Made by a program: the position numbers and the translations under genes. A stretch of DNA of 64,000 nt from Lotus japonicus (taxonomy: Eukaryota; Streptophyta; Magnoliopsida; Fabales; Fabaceae). The notes under the pieces were generated by a model. That model ran no database searches. It saw only the letters and a program-made list of their open reading frames with translations, and was not told the origin of the DNA. This document shows positions 32,537-43,575 of this stretch, piece by piece; the stretch's first letter is position 1, and every line of letters begins with the position of its first letter. The stretch lies in the NCBI RefSeq assembly GCF_012489685.1, contig NC_080046.1, positions 45,905,176-45,969,175 of the forward strand. Reading direction: 5' to 3'.

Positions 32537-32760
32537 CCCGGTGGGAAAAATTCCCCGAAGGTGGCAATCCCAACACGACCTTGATGTCTGGGGATTGCTC
32601 CGGGAAAGTTCGGCGCGAACCGGTGCTATCCAAATAGCAACTCAACTAACACGTCACGTTCGCTCGATGGGAAAAATTCCCCGAAGGTGGCAATCCCAAC
32701 ACGACCTTGATGTCTGGGGAGATCTCCGGGAAAGTCCGGCGCGAAACGCTGACCTCTCGT
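32537..32760. repeat. 126-bp tandem repeat in Tat2 3' untranslated region
   Basis: GGGAAAAATTCCCCGAAGGT ... AACACGACCTTGATGTCTGG occurs at 32543 and again at 32669, period 126 bp, with the second copy partial. The location, between integrase end and antisense gene, is the same as that of the minisatellite in Tat1, but the sequence is unrelated. From 32760 to 33220 I see no gene. Confidence 0.88.
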
Positions 32761-33220
32761 TGGCGATGTGTGCGGGAAAGCGACTCATCCCCAAAATGGG
32801 GTGGTCCCTTATCCCCTTAGTCTCCCCGAAATCTGGGAATACGAGGCCTCCCCGAAATATGGGCGAGAAAATAAACTAGGCATAAGTCTGGGTAAACCCA
32901 TATGGCCATTGGGGCCCTAGCAGTGTAAGCCCTTGGCGGGATGAAACCGCCAAGGCCACACCTGCTCTTACAGGAAATATTGGTGTGAAAGAAAGCCTCA
33001 AAATGAGAAAAAGTCCTAGTTTCTTCGGCACACCTTCAAATCGCTACACAAACACAAGGCGAAAATTCCTAAAAAATTGCCTAAATGGCGACGGACGAGC
33101 GAAAAATTTCCTAAACAGCGACGGAAAGATGCAAGACGAAGTCAAAATAAAGAAAAATATAACAACATTAATCCATTACAAAAGATGATATTTACAAAAG
33201 ATGACAAAACATAGTTAACT

Positions 33221-35640
33221 TTACATTGACGATTTTTCCCTCTCAATTTCAGCAGCAGCGAAATGCTCGGCAGTAAAGCCCGGAGGATCGTCAGGGCCAA
33301 CAAGCCCACGCGGGGTAATCTTCTTGAAAGCTCCCATTCCGTCAAGGTTAATTCCTTGATAAAGATGTTGAACTTGAGCCTTGGCAAGAAAGAAGCCGCG
33401 GCCACGTTCTTCCACAACCTTAGTAGCAACGTCAGTTACCAACCTGGCATGAGAGGTCTTGGTCTTGGAGTCCATATCTGCGAGGGCCTGGTTTTCTGCC
33501 TCAAGTTGCGACCTCACGTCAGCCAGGGCCTCATTCGTCGCTCCCAACTCACCCTGAAGGAAAGCGATCTCTTGGCCTTGAATGATGCAAGTGGCCTTCC
33601 CGACGTTGATTGACTCCGTTTTTGCCTTCACCTCTTCCTGAAGATCATACCAGTCCAACTCTAATTCATCTGTCCTTTCCTTACAAGCAGCCATGTCCTC
33701 GTCGTAGTAGCTCATCTCGACACCCACGTTGGTCTGTTTCCTCGTTTGAGCTGCCACTTGGGTCAGCAACTTGTCCCATTCTTTGTGAGCCTCCTGCGTG
33801 GTCATGCGGTAACTGTCAGCCTCTTGTTGAAGTTTCTCCACTTCTGCGGAGGAAGCTGAGTCTTGAGATAGTTGGGCAAAGAGGCACCCCGCTCGTAAGA
33901 GGTGGTTGAGGGCTTCCTGCGCTGCGATATCAAGGTCAGGAATCTCGGCTGCTCTCATATTGCCAAGGGAGGCGTTAGACAACATAAAGTCGATGAGAGA
34001 AGGTTGTTGGCTCGCTGAAGGTCCCGCTTGGTCGCCGGACATAGCATGGTTAGTTTCAGCACTGGGGGAGCAAAAGATCGGCGACCCTTGGGAGTTTGCA
34101 CCTTCGTCCTGAGGGCTTGCCAGTCGAGCGAGAGATGCTCCAGCTGGGTCCGCCTCGATTGGATCAGGAGAAGGAGTTGTTTGGGGAGAATTTTCAGAGG
34201 GTTTTTGACCAGCAGAAACCCCCTCCGGACAAGGTAAGGACTCAGCATCGCCCACATGTTTCGGCGTCTCTTCGCCCGCCAGATGTGGGGCGGACGCTTC
34301 GTCAGCTGGAGGTTTCTCGCTTTTCTTTTTCTTCTTTTTCTCCAGGCGTGGGGCGGATGCTTCACCAGTGGAAGATTTCTCGCCTTTCTTTTTCTTTTTC
34401 AACTTTCAGGGCGAGGAAGACTCGACCCCGGAGTTTCCCTCTGAACCAGGGTTAACTTCTTTAGATTTCTGGGACCTCTTCGAGGGGGAAGGCAGAGCGG
34501 CATCACCATGACACCCAGTGTAGCCTCATCAGTCCCAGCTGCTCCGAGAACGGGGTCAGCTGAGGAAGATCCTTTGACTTTCTTCGACGGAAGAACGGCA
34601 GTCTCGGCGTCAGAACCGGTGGCAACGCGTTTCCTCTTGCTCATCTGGGTATTGAAAACAGGAGGAAACTCGAGTGGATCGGCAATTAAGGCGCGCTGTA
34701 GTGTGGCCGCAGTAAAGTCAATCCCTTCTAGGAGGGTGTGGAGTGTGTTTTCGCGAGCGGCTTCGAGCAACTGGGAGCATTCCAGGATGGGGAACCCAGC
34801 GAGGAAGCCGAGGATGGCTTTGTCTTCATTATCCAGTGATGAGTCGGGTGGCGGAGGAACGTCGCAGGGATCCTCGGTCCAGTAAAGAGGAAATAAAGCA
34901 GTCTCATCCCGGCGTGTGAAAGCTTCAGGATATGAGGGGTGCACGATTACACAAAAATATCGGCGCCCGGGCCCCATCTTGATATTACTCTTATAAGGAT
35001 GAAGACGCTGTCGACCCGTTCGGGACTTCAGGGATACCCACCCGGGAGCCTCAGCTTTCAAGGATCTTGGCTCCACGCCATAGAAGTAAAATAAATGGGA
35101 GGTTTTGGCTTCAAGGTTGATGGCATCACACAGGATCTCGTAGCATCGGGCGAAGGCCCAGGCGTTCAAATGAAGCTGGCTTGGGGCGACGTTGATTTCT
35201 CTCAAAACCTGTCAAAGAAAGGGAGAGAAGGGTAGTTTGATCCCCAGGTCGAGAAAGAAGAACTCATAAATGTAGAAGAAGTGGGGCTCTTCCGCGCCTT
35301 GCTCGAGTGTGCAGCACTTCCAGGGGCGACGGCTGCTCAAGCCCCGGCTGGTAATAAGGACATCTTCGAGAGATTTTTCATGGCATATCCCTCCGACTCG
35401 GCGGGCCAACTCGGCGATGGATTTATCGGTGGACAACTCGGAGGGTTGGTAGATGGCTTTCAGAACGGGTTCTCTAGTAGCGGACGAAGGGAAGGTAGAA
35501 AGAATTTTGTGCCAGAAGGCATTCGTTTCATTTTCATGAAGGGGATGCCCCCTGGCAGGAGGAGGAATGGCCGGGGCGCGGGATGTTTGGGCGAGGCTTT
35601 GGAGTCGTGAGGATCTTTTGGTGCGGCGTTGAGGAGTCAT
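33221..35640 (-). pseudogene. Tat2 antisense ORF (homologue of the Tat1 antisense gene)
   Basis: Minus strand from MTPQRRTKRSSRL (35640) through FYIYEFFFLDLGIKLPFSPF, an in-frame TGA at 35214-35212, then VLREINVAPSQLHLNAWAF, ARCYEILCDAINLEAK, a lysine-rich segment and a long C-terminal coiled coil ending AEHFAAAEIEREKSSM. It has the same VAPSQLHPxxW core and same domain order as the Tat1 gene (15845-17939), though diverged. A frameshift lies near 34400 between PRPES and the KKKKKGEKSS tract. Function unknown in the family. Nuclear localisation is plausible from the KKKKK tracts. Confidence 0.7.
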
Positions 35641-36322
35641 CTTTTTGCAGAAAGGAACTGAGACGGAAGAGGGGAAGATGCTGATGTAATAGCTTGGTTA
35701 ACTTTGCAAGGTTGTGGAGGGTTTCAAAAGTGTCAAGTGAGAGAAAGGAGTTGAATTTAAAGGTTAGGATAAGAGACGGTTGGGAGAATGTGCCTCATCA
35801 TGGCAAAGGTGGAATGATTACCTCCGGTGACGTGACGCGGATTTTGGGGAAACGAAGGTGCCGCGTTAAATAAAAGCCGCAACGGTTGCTGCCGATTGGT
35901 TAAAATTCAAATTATCAAAGTTGTGATGTGACTGGAAGGGACATGTCAAAAGTAGCAGTTGAGATTTTGGGGATTCGCTGACCCTGGTGTCATTTCAAGG
36001 CTTGACGCGTGGGATGGACGCAACACGCAACAGAGTATCACGATTCAAGGCACGAGCGTAACTATGTTGAGGCGGGCGGACTAGAAGCCTTCGCCACAAG
36101 CCTGCTTGTGGACTTGGATCGCCCGAAAGAGGAGGGCACGGCTGGAGATCCAAAGTGTTGATTGTAAAGGCTTTATTTATCAGGCCATGTTGGTCATTGT
36201 TTTTCACTTCTAGATTCTTAAGGTTTTTAGGTCTTAGTCAGTATTCTTAGGGATGTCGCCTTGTTTTTTGCTTAAAGACACACTTAGCTCTCATGCTTCG
36301 AGCTCAGTGTCTTGTGGACCTG

Positions 36323-36640
36323 TGGACTGGGCGAGACCCCTGGGTCCCTCGCCCAGGAGACTTGACCTTGGGCGGGGGACGCACCATGACCTTGGGCCAC
36401 CCTTCCCGAGGCCCAACTGGCTCATTTATGCAAGTTAAAAGCGCCAAAGCCCAACCCCACTTCTATAAATAGGGGAAATACCAATTGTAAGAGACTCTTG
36501 GCTCATTTGATTAATAATAACATTGAAATTCAGTTACATTTTCTCTTTCTAAGTGGTTAGAGCTTCTCTCTCTAAGCATTCTCATCACCTTCCTCATACT
36601 TTGGGTACTACCTTTCCTCTCTTTGTTCTAGCACGGAACA
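36323..36640 (+). repeat. 3' LTR of Tat2
   Basis: TGGACTGGGCGAG at 36323 to CACGGAACA at 36640, with a TATA box TATAAATA at about 36464 and a C-rich inverted repeat (GGGCGAGACCCC/GGTCCCTCGCCC). The related solo LTR 41644-41937 has clean TSDs and shares both ends (TGGACTGGGCGAG ... AGAACA), which sets these boundaries. The expected polypurine tract just upstream is not obvious, so the left boundary is less certain. 35641-36322 is non-coding, including the probable promoter of the antisense gene. Confidence 0.65.
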
Positions 36641-39500
36641 GTGAATATGAAGACAATAGCACAAATCACAAATATAAGGAATTACCAACATATTAATCTT
36701 TAAAAAAATGTGATAGTAGCACAAATCAGGATTGTGAAAGATAAATCATAAAGTATGACATTATTGTGTTTATTTCAAGTCATCCAAGTTCGAGTCAATA
36801 TTGCAGGGTATCTACAGAATCAAATAATAACACAACTTGATATCTTTATAAAATCATGATAATCATTTGTTGTGGTCTTGCTCAGACAAGCTCAATCAGG
36901 CCACATATCCTCATAGGCCATAGCCCTGAACACCCACAAACTTCATCAGACACATCAACAGTATCACCGCCATACCATTTCAGTGTTAATTTTAAATGAA
37001 ATTTTCATTGGTCGAGCTAAAATTATCTATAAGTTTAAAGAGACACATTTGACAAAAACTATCGAAAATTGAGAAACCTCTTCCTCCACTTCCTTCTTCT
37101 TCCATCAGATATAAACATTTTTTTTTGCTTTCAACTAATACATATTAAAATATCATGTCATATTATGTCTAAAAGATATCAGCTACAAAAGCAACTATCC
37201 AACACTTCAAAACTGAGAATTTTTTCCAATTTAGAACAATCTAAAAGTATTCATTCTTGACATTTTTAGACAATTCAATGTCATTACAGGAAGCTCTCCA
37301 TCTTTGCCAAAATTTAAATCTAAAGGTCATTGTGGCTCATGCTCTTATATCTTCATAAATGTGAGGCCTGCTCCAGTAAAAGAACCTTATGTTTCAAATA
37401 AGCAAAGTCATTTTGTATTCATGTTGGCTCATGTTCATTGCCTCTGGAAAAGCATCAAGCATTTAAACCAAGCTTTGAAGATGGTGGAGAAATACGAAAG
37501 TTAGGCTAGAGAACGATATGTGCGTGTGGCAAACCCCTCTTCTGGAACTCTATGGTGTACATTCCTGAAAAAAATATAAAATCTCAAAAAAAAGCAAATA
37601 AAAGTCTTATGAGATGCATATCAAAGAAAACGTACAGCTTAAGATAACCTCTAAATAAACCATATACATCAAAGGTTTGTTCCAGTTTCAAACAACAATA
37701 TCTGGATCCACCCCTTTTACAAAGATGAAGTTGTCCTAACTCCTACCTAGGTAACAGCTGAGTCACAATGGCAAGCCTAAGCTTTATAACAATCTATAGA
37801 GTAAAGCATGGATGGTGACAAATAATTGCACATACACAACCAATTTAAAGCAAAGAACTTCATATTTTAAGTGTTAAGAAGTTCTCATCAGCAACTTCTT
37901 AAAATAATACTTGAGCAATGTTAAAACATTTCGATAAACTATTTTAACCAAAAATACTACATCCATGGATTACAAATATTACTATGAGTGAATCCTGAAA
38001 TATATTATTACCTCCTCCTCCGATTGAAAGAAAATGGTATGAAACCCTACATCCATAAATAAAGCTACCGAATTCTCTCAAATTCTGAATGCGGCGCCAC
38101 GCCGCACGAAGCCGCCATCTTAAAACTTAACTGCCTTCCTTGCTATTTCACCAGCTGAAAACCCACTCACTTACCTCCTGCATCCTGGAATTAACATAAT
38201 CAAAATCAGTTTTTTTTTTTTTTTAAGTTTGTTACGTATTAATCGCATATAGGCATGGAAAATGAAGAAAACCCAATCAGTGCACAAAGTCAAAAGCAAT
38301 TGAACAACAATACCATGGATTCTTAATTTGAATAGTTGGAATTTCCTTCAACTTCTCTAACATGTAGTAGTACCCATAACCACATAAGAGAGAAAAGAGG
38401 AAAAATATGAACCACATAGAGAGAAGAGAAAATATATAGAACCAGAGCAATGAAGCATATATATCTCTTAACATTGAAGAAAAACCTGAACATCTAACGA
38501 AAAGAAAAACTAATTAGCATAAACTATGGATATCAACTTTTGTTTGGTATAATGCAATCGAAAAAAGGGAAAACGAAAAATACCTGGTTGGGTGGCGATG
38601 TGGCGGACGACGACGAAAAATATCAACCATGAGACAAACATTGTTGCTCAAATTCTGCACATATTCAAGCCACAATTAGCACAAAGAGAACAACTACAGA
38701 CCTACATTCTTTATTTATTAGACATTTATTTGTTTAATATGTTTTAGCATATATGTTTTAATGAGAAAGTTTCCAAGTTAATTTTTATTATTATGAAATT
38801 TTACTTCTAAACATTGAAATTTATAGCATCCTCTTTTGGAAATTTGATATCTGAGTAGTTCATTGAGGAACATAATAAAAAGGGTAAATCAAGGAGTTGG
38901 TAGGGGTTATTTTTCTTTTTTTGAAACTCCTTAATTAAGAAGAATAGTATAGGACTTTGGACAAAAGCATAAAATTTGCATTATGTTTGATAAGTTGAGC
39001 AACAACAATTTTATTCACATTGTGCACATTTGTTTATGCAGTCTAGGAGGATGGGGGTGGTGCGGATCCTAACGATTGCCAACTACATCTTGTTGAGTTT
39101 TTCAGTTCTATACTTCATCGAGACAACATTGCTGAAAAATAAAATTGAAAAAAAAATCAGTGCAGAGTAGGTCCTAGATATTTGTTAGTTTTAATATCTA
39201 CTGTTATCTTTATACGTGCAATGCCCCAAAGCTCAAGCACTTCAATTCTATGAATATACACAGATAAAATGCAAATCGAAGCCAAATTATTTCAGAAAAT
39301 GCATCCAAGATTCCACACCAAATTAACCATATACAATTTCAAGCTTGCGAGATCAAAAGAATTTTGAGAATAAAAAATAGTACCAGCAAACCCAACATGG
39401 TCATCTGTGCAGCAAGAACGCCTGGAGATGTCCTAAACCGATGAGCAGTCACGGTGGCTGGGTTGCGAGGAGAGGGCTTCTAGCGGCGCATGGATTTCAA
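36641..39500. other. Helitron-like or intergenic DNA with exon-like fragments
   Basis: No intact gene. Minus-strand exon-like pieces with splice motifs occur at 37506-37564 (Helitron Rep), about 38177-38186, 38583-38655 (acceptor GTGCAG, donor CAG/GTATTT), about 39020-39115 and about 39386-39480 (frame PATVTAHRFRTSPGVLAAQM). Apart from the Rep piece I do not recognise them. Together they suggest a decayed autonomous Helitron or captured gene fragments on the minus strand. Confidence 0.4.
37506..37564 (-). pseudogene. Helitron Rep (HUH) exon fragment
   Basis: The minus strand directly after a splice acceptor (TTTTTTTCAG) reads MYTIEFQKRGLPHAHIVL followed by TAG at 37508. EFQKRGLPHAHI is the signature of the Helitron-like replication initiator domain. 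PHAHI carries the two histidines (H-U-H) that bind the catalytic metal. The stop falls where the family continues with Leu or Trp. No Pif1-type helicase was found downstream, so only a fragment of an autonomous Helitron survives. Confidence 0.75.
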
Positions 39501-39534
39501 ATTTTAGGTGAAGAAAATTTTTATTTTTAGAGTA

Positions 39535-39765
39535 TTAATTAAATTTTATGGTATTTTTATTGAATTTTATGATTTTTATTTAATTTAGAATTTTATGAGT
39601 TTTTATTGTGATTTGGTAGATTTTGATAGTTTTTATTAATTATTTTTATGGTATTTTTATTGAATTTTATGATTTTTATTTAATTTAGAATTTTATGAGT
39701 TTTTATTGTGATTTGGTAGATTTTGATAGTTTTTATTAATTATTTTTATGGTATTTTTATTGAAT
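39535..39765. repeat. 100-bp AT-rich tandem repeat
   Basis: GTATTTTTATTGAATTTTAT starts at 39551 and 39651 and, slightly changed, at 39751: period exactly 100 bp. Same sequence family and orientation as 955-1440. Confidence 0.9.
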
Positions 39766-39946
39766 TTTCTGGTTTTCTATTTAATCTAGGTAAATCTTAG
39801 ATAATTTGGGCAAATCTTTTAAAATTTTAATATTTTATGAAAAAGTTTCTTAGATTTAAACATAAAAAACTATCTAACAAATTTAAAGTTATCTAACAAA
39901 TTGACACGTGGAATTTGCTATCTAACAAATTTACACGTGGATTTTA

Positions 39947-40890
39947 TCTAGTGTTTTTTTCCCATGCGTTGCACGGAGAATATGTCTATTGTATTTGATA
40001 TATTAATTTATCATAAATGTGATTATGTGTGTTTGTTTAAATCTTAGATAATTGGAGCAAATCTTTTAAAATTCAATTTCAAGATAAAATAACACAACAT
40101 AAGAGAAACTATCAAATGGAATGACACGTGAATTTGTTTTTATGAGAATTAACCTGAGAATGACACATGAGATTTTTTTTAGAGTATTAATTAATTTAAG
40201 ATAAAAATAAAAAACCTAAATCCTAATTAATTAATACTCTAAAAATAAATCTAAAATAAAATAAAATATTTCCTGAAATTAACATAAAATAAATAATAAA
40301 ATAAATTAAGATAAAATCAAGAAATAAACAACCTAAATCCTAATCAATTCTAAAATTTAAAAAGGTAATGAATAAAGATAGATAAAAACTACAAAAATCT
40401 AGCAAATCACAATAAAAACTCATAAAATCCTGAATTAATTAAAAATCCGAAAATTCAATAAAACTACCATAAAATTTAATTAATACTCCAAAATAAATAA
40501 TAAGATAAATTAAGATAAAATCATGAAATAAAAACTTAAATCCTAATCAAATCTAAAATTTAAAAAGGTACTAAATAAATATAGATAAAAACTATCAAAA
40601 TCTAGCAAATCACAATAAAAACTCATAAAATCTTGAATTAATTAAAAATCCAAAAATTCAATAAAAATATCATAAAAATTAATTAATACTCTAAAAATAA
40701 ATCAAAAATAAATTAAGATAGAATCAAGAAATAAACAACTTAAATCCTAATCAAATCTAAAATTTAAAAATGTATTTTTTTTATGAGAATTAACGTGAGA
40801 ATGACACGTCACTAAGAATTAACGTGAGAATGACACGTCACTAAATCAACCTGATAGAAGTTCTTCTTTTCTAATATATATTGATTGATT
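39947..40890 (-). mobile_element. Non-autonomous Helitron, inverted
   Basis: On the minus strand the 3' end reads CTCCGTGCAACGCATGGG (hairpin stem CCGTGC/GCATGG) then seven As, CACTAGA at 39947. The terminal CTAGA differs by one base from the CTRRT consensus. The preceding ATATCAAATACAATAGACAT matches the terminus at 3045-3104. The interior (40200-40780) is the AT-rich ~205-bp repeat in reverse orientation. The 5' end is probably near 40885, where ATATATTAGAAAAGAAGAAC and a duplicated GTGACGTGTCATTCTCACGT begin. No coding capacity. Confidence 0.65.
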
Positions 40891-41465
40891 TATATTGATA
40901 TATTGATCATCCATCTAATATAAATTTTTGTTTTAAAAAATAATAATATATTATATATATCTCATTTTTTTAGCTTATCTTTCTATCCCTTAGTGTTAGT
41001 GATGTAGGAGCTTTTTAGGATATTTTTAGTATTTTAGTAATTTTATTTATTTGTGGTAAGGATCTTTTTATTATGTGAATAGGGTCTTTTAATTTGTATA
41101 TTTTACTAACTTTTGATTAGGATCTTTTTATTTTCATATTAGGATCTTTTTATTTTCAGAATAGGATCTTTTTATTTTAGAATAGAATATTTTTAGTTTC
41201 ATTAGGGTTTTCCTATTTCTCTATTTAAGTAGTTGTAAGGCATGAACCATAGTAAGTTTTTGATTATTAAAAAAAGGAGATTTCTCTCAAACTCTGGTGG
41301 ATTCCAGGTTATTTTCTAGGGTTTTAGCGTTGGCTATCTCCCTTTCTGGTAGATTCCAGAAGCCTTTTCTTTTAGGATTTGTGCTTGCAATCCTAGTACG
41401 ACTTCCGCTATGTCAAGTGGTATCAGAATAGGTTTCTCCTGTCTCTTTTATTTGCTTGATCAACC

Positions 41466-42766
41466 ATGGAAGATCAACCAATGACCAAAGCAGACCTGAA
41501 GGATGTTACTGCGGCTCTTACCGCGGCCCTAACTGCTATGACGCAACAGTTGACACAACAAATGGCGACGTTCACGACGGCTATATCGGCGCATTTCAAC
41601 AATACCAACAACGGTAACCGGCGACGAGATAGGAGAGGAAAACTGGACTGGGCGAGCCCCTAGGGGGGCAACGCCTAGCATATAGCCTGCCCCGAGGCGG
41701 GGCCCTAACCTTAAGATGGGCCTTGGCTTCGGAGGCCCAATTGGCCCAAGAGATAGTGCCCGAACTCTATTAATAGGAGGGAGTGACCAATTGTAAGGGA
41801 CTTTTGCTCATTTTGATAAAATAACACATAAAATTCAGCATTCTCTCTCTCATTCTCTCTCTCATTCTCATTCCCCCTTAGCACAATCTCTCTACCCCTA
41901 GGTACTCTATCTCTCCTTAATGTTCATTCCCAGAACAAAAACCATATAGGTTTCCGCGCGACAACAACAACAACCCTTCCGCTATATACTTACCTTCCCA
42001 ATCCTTACCTTCACCATCTGTATCTCATCCTTATTACCAAGTTCAGTACCCAACCTCTAAAACCACCCAAACTCCACACCACGAACCTTCTACACTCATC
42101 CTTATCAATCCTCACCACAACATATCACTGACTGCAGATCCAATTTCCATGCCACAACCCCTACCAAAACGCACATCAAATTCATGTCCATCTGCTAGAC
42201 CTATGCACGCAACTTCTTTGGAATCGGAGTCTCAAATTTCATTTGCGCCATCCTCTGTTGTTGCCCTGGAAGATGAGGCAAAAACGTTGATGAATGATTT
42301 GTGCAGCGAGAGCACACCAACACACAGTTCTCTTCTATCTAGATATTATGACATCTCAGAGATTGCACCCCGTGTTATATCAGAGGCAGATACCTCTGTC
42401 AATTTCGGCATCGAGGCAGTAGTCACACCTTACAATCCAACACTTATGGTTGTGCCTCAGGTTCAATCTGTCCTTATTCCCAAGTTTGCACCCCATATGT
42501 TGGGTAATATGCCTGAGCAAGAGGAAGTGCAATCCAACTTGTCTAACTCGCAATTCAGAAAATCGATTCCATGCCACTGGAAGTTGTTTCAATCACTGCT
42601 TATTCATCCAGAAAAGTCACTCTTTCAATTTCATGGTATTCGGCGAAAACAATTTGATCCTGGCATCAACAAAATGGACGCTAGTGTTTCAAAACAGGAG
42701 TCTCCACACTCTTTTCCATGTGCTTTTATTAGATTTTTAACACTCACTCTCCTTGGTTTAATTTGA
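41466..42766 (+). pseudogene. Gag-like ORF interrupted by a solo LTR
   Basis: Starts MEDQPMTKADLKDVTAALTA with an alanine/threonine/glutamine helix and NNTNNGNRRRDRR. It is cut at 41643 by the solo LTR and resumes in the same frame from 41943 (YRFPRDNNNNPSAIYLPS) to a stop at 42764. The joined length would be about 335 residues. The asparagine/arginine-rich stretch followed by proline/serine-rich sequence is usual for gag of such elements. No zinc knuckle or protease motif is present. Confidence 0.7.
41644..41937 (+). mobile_element. 294-bp solo LTR of a Tat2-related family, TSD AAAAC
   Basis: Starts TGGACTGGGCGAGCCCC and ends CCCAGAACA. Perfect AAAAC on both sides (41639-41643 and 41938-41942). 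Shares the start, CCAATTGTAAG, GGCTCATTT-like and CATTCTCAT motifs with the Tat2 LTR (36323-36640), but is clearly diverged. It interrupts the gag-like frame. Confidence 0.92.
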
Positions 42767-43279
42767 AAGCCTTTTGATCCTGGTATTTTGCGGTAGCTGA
42801 AGTCCTTTATAGTGATGAGAACTCGGGGTCGAGTTCTTCACAAGAAGAGGAGACTAATGTAGGAGCTTTTTAGAATATTTTTAGTATTTTAATAATTTTA
42901 TTTATTTGTGGTTAGGATCTTTTTATTCTGTGAATATGGTCTTTTAATTTGTATATTTTATTAACTTTTGATTAGGATCTTTTTATTTTCATATTAGGAT
43001 CTTTTTATTTTAGAATAGAATATTTTTAGTTTCATTAGGGTTTTCCTATTTCTCTATTTAAGCAGTTGTAAGGCATGAGCCATAGTAAGTTTTTGATTAT
43101 TAAAAAAAGAAGATTTCTCTCAAACTCTGGTGGATTCCAGATTATTTTCTAGGGTTTTAGCGCTGGCTATCTCCCTTTCTGGTGGATTTCAGAAGTCTTT
43201 TCTTTTAGAATTTGTGCTTGCAATCCTAGTACGACTTCCGCTGTATCAATTAGTGTATGTGGTGATACACTACTACAAA

Positions 43280-43575
43280 AAGTACTTTTTCACATCGGGC
43301 GAAAAGTACTTTTCACATCGGTTATCAACCGATGTAAGCAAAGGTGATGTAGTATGTCCCCACCTTTTCACATCGGGGATACAGCCGATGTGAAAAGTTA
43401 TTTTTCACATCGGGCGCGTCATATAACCGATGTAAAAAGTTGTTTTTCACAACAGATGGTAGAAAATAACCGATGTGAAATGTATACATTTCACATTTCA
43501 CATCGGTTATGTTTGAAACCGATGTAAATTCTATTTTTTTTTTTACATATTTTACATCAGCTTATATTCTAACCG
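43280..43575. repeat. Left subterminal array of TTTCACATCGG motifs
   Basis: About ten occurrences of CACATCGG or CCGATGTG in alternating orientation with spacings of 20-40 bp, several forming hairpins (for example CACATCGGTTATCAACCGATGT at 43313-43334). Equivalent motifs lie at 52480-52625 near the other end. In the family, subterminal repeats are transposase-binding sites. 43576-44397 is otherwise non-coding. Confidence 0.9.

Larger units (their letters stand above)
26781..36640 (+). mobile_element. Tat-lineage element 2 (Tat2), 5' LTR and most of pol lost
   Basis: Plus-strand gag (26781-27926), protease and RT N-terminus (31212-31978), integrase C-terminal remnant (about 32075-32250), tandem repeats (32537-32760), an antisense gene (35640 to 33221, minus) and a 3' LTR (about 36323-36640). 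The order is the same as in Tat1 but on the opposite strand. Its 5' LTR is absent and it abuts Tat1 head-to-head near 26720-26780. A Sirevirus fragment (27933-31211) replaces the gag-protease junction, and RT, RNase H and most of integrase are deleted at about 31980-32080. Confidence 0.8.
41003..43248 (+). mobile_element. Gag-only non-autonomous LTR retrotransposon
   Basis: Two similar LTRs, 41003-41415 and 42858-43248, each begin TGTAGGAGCTTTTTAG and end CGACTTCCGCT(R)T(R)TCA. After the left LTR is TGGTATCAGAATAGG (tRNA-Met primer-binding site, 41418). Before the right LTR is a purine-rich AAGAAGAGGAGACTAA. TTAGTG occurs just outside both ends and is the probable TSD, with a one-base ambiguity in the LTR termini. 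The interior is about 1.15 kb without the inserted solo LTR and encodes only one gag-like frame, so it depends on another element for RT and integrase. Confidence 0.85.

Noticed and set aside
33263..34885. Plus-strand ORFs opposite the Tat2 antisense gene
   Set aside because: Mirror frames of the coiled-coil region with no domains.
36323..36640. Independent solo LTR instead of Tat2 3' LTR
   Set aside because: Flanking bases (ACCTG and GTGAA) do not form a TSD, which fits the 3' LTR of a truncated element better.
41003..43248. Exact 5-bp TSD for the gag-only element
   Set aside because: TTAGTG is present at both flanks but offset by one base relative to TG/CA ends, so I report it only as probable.
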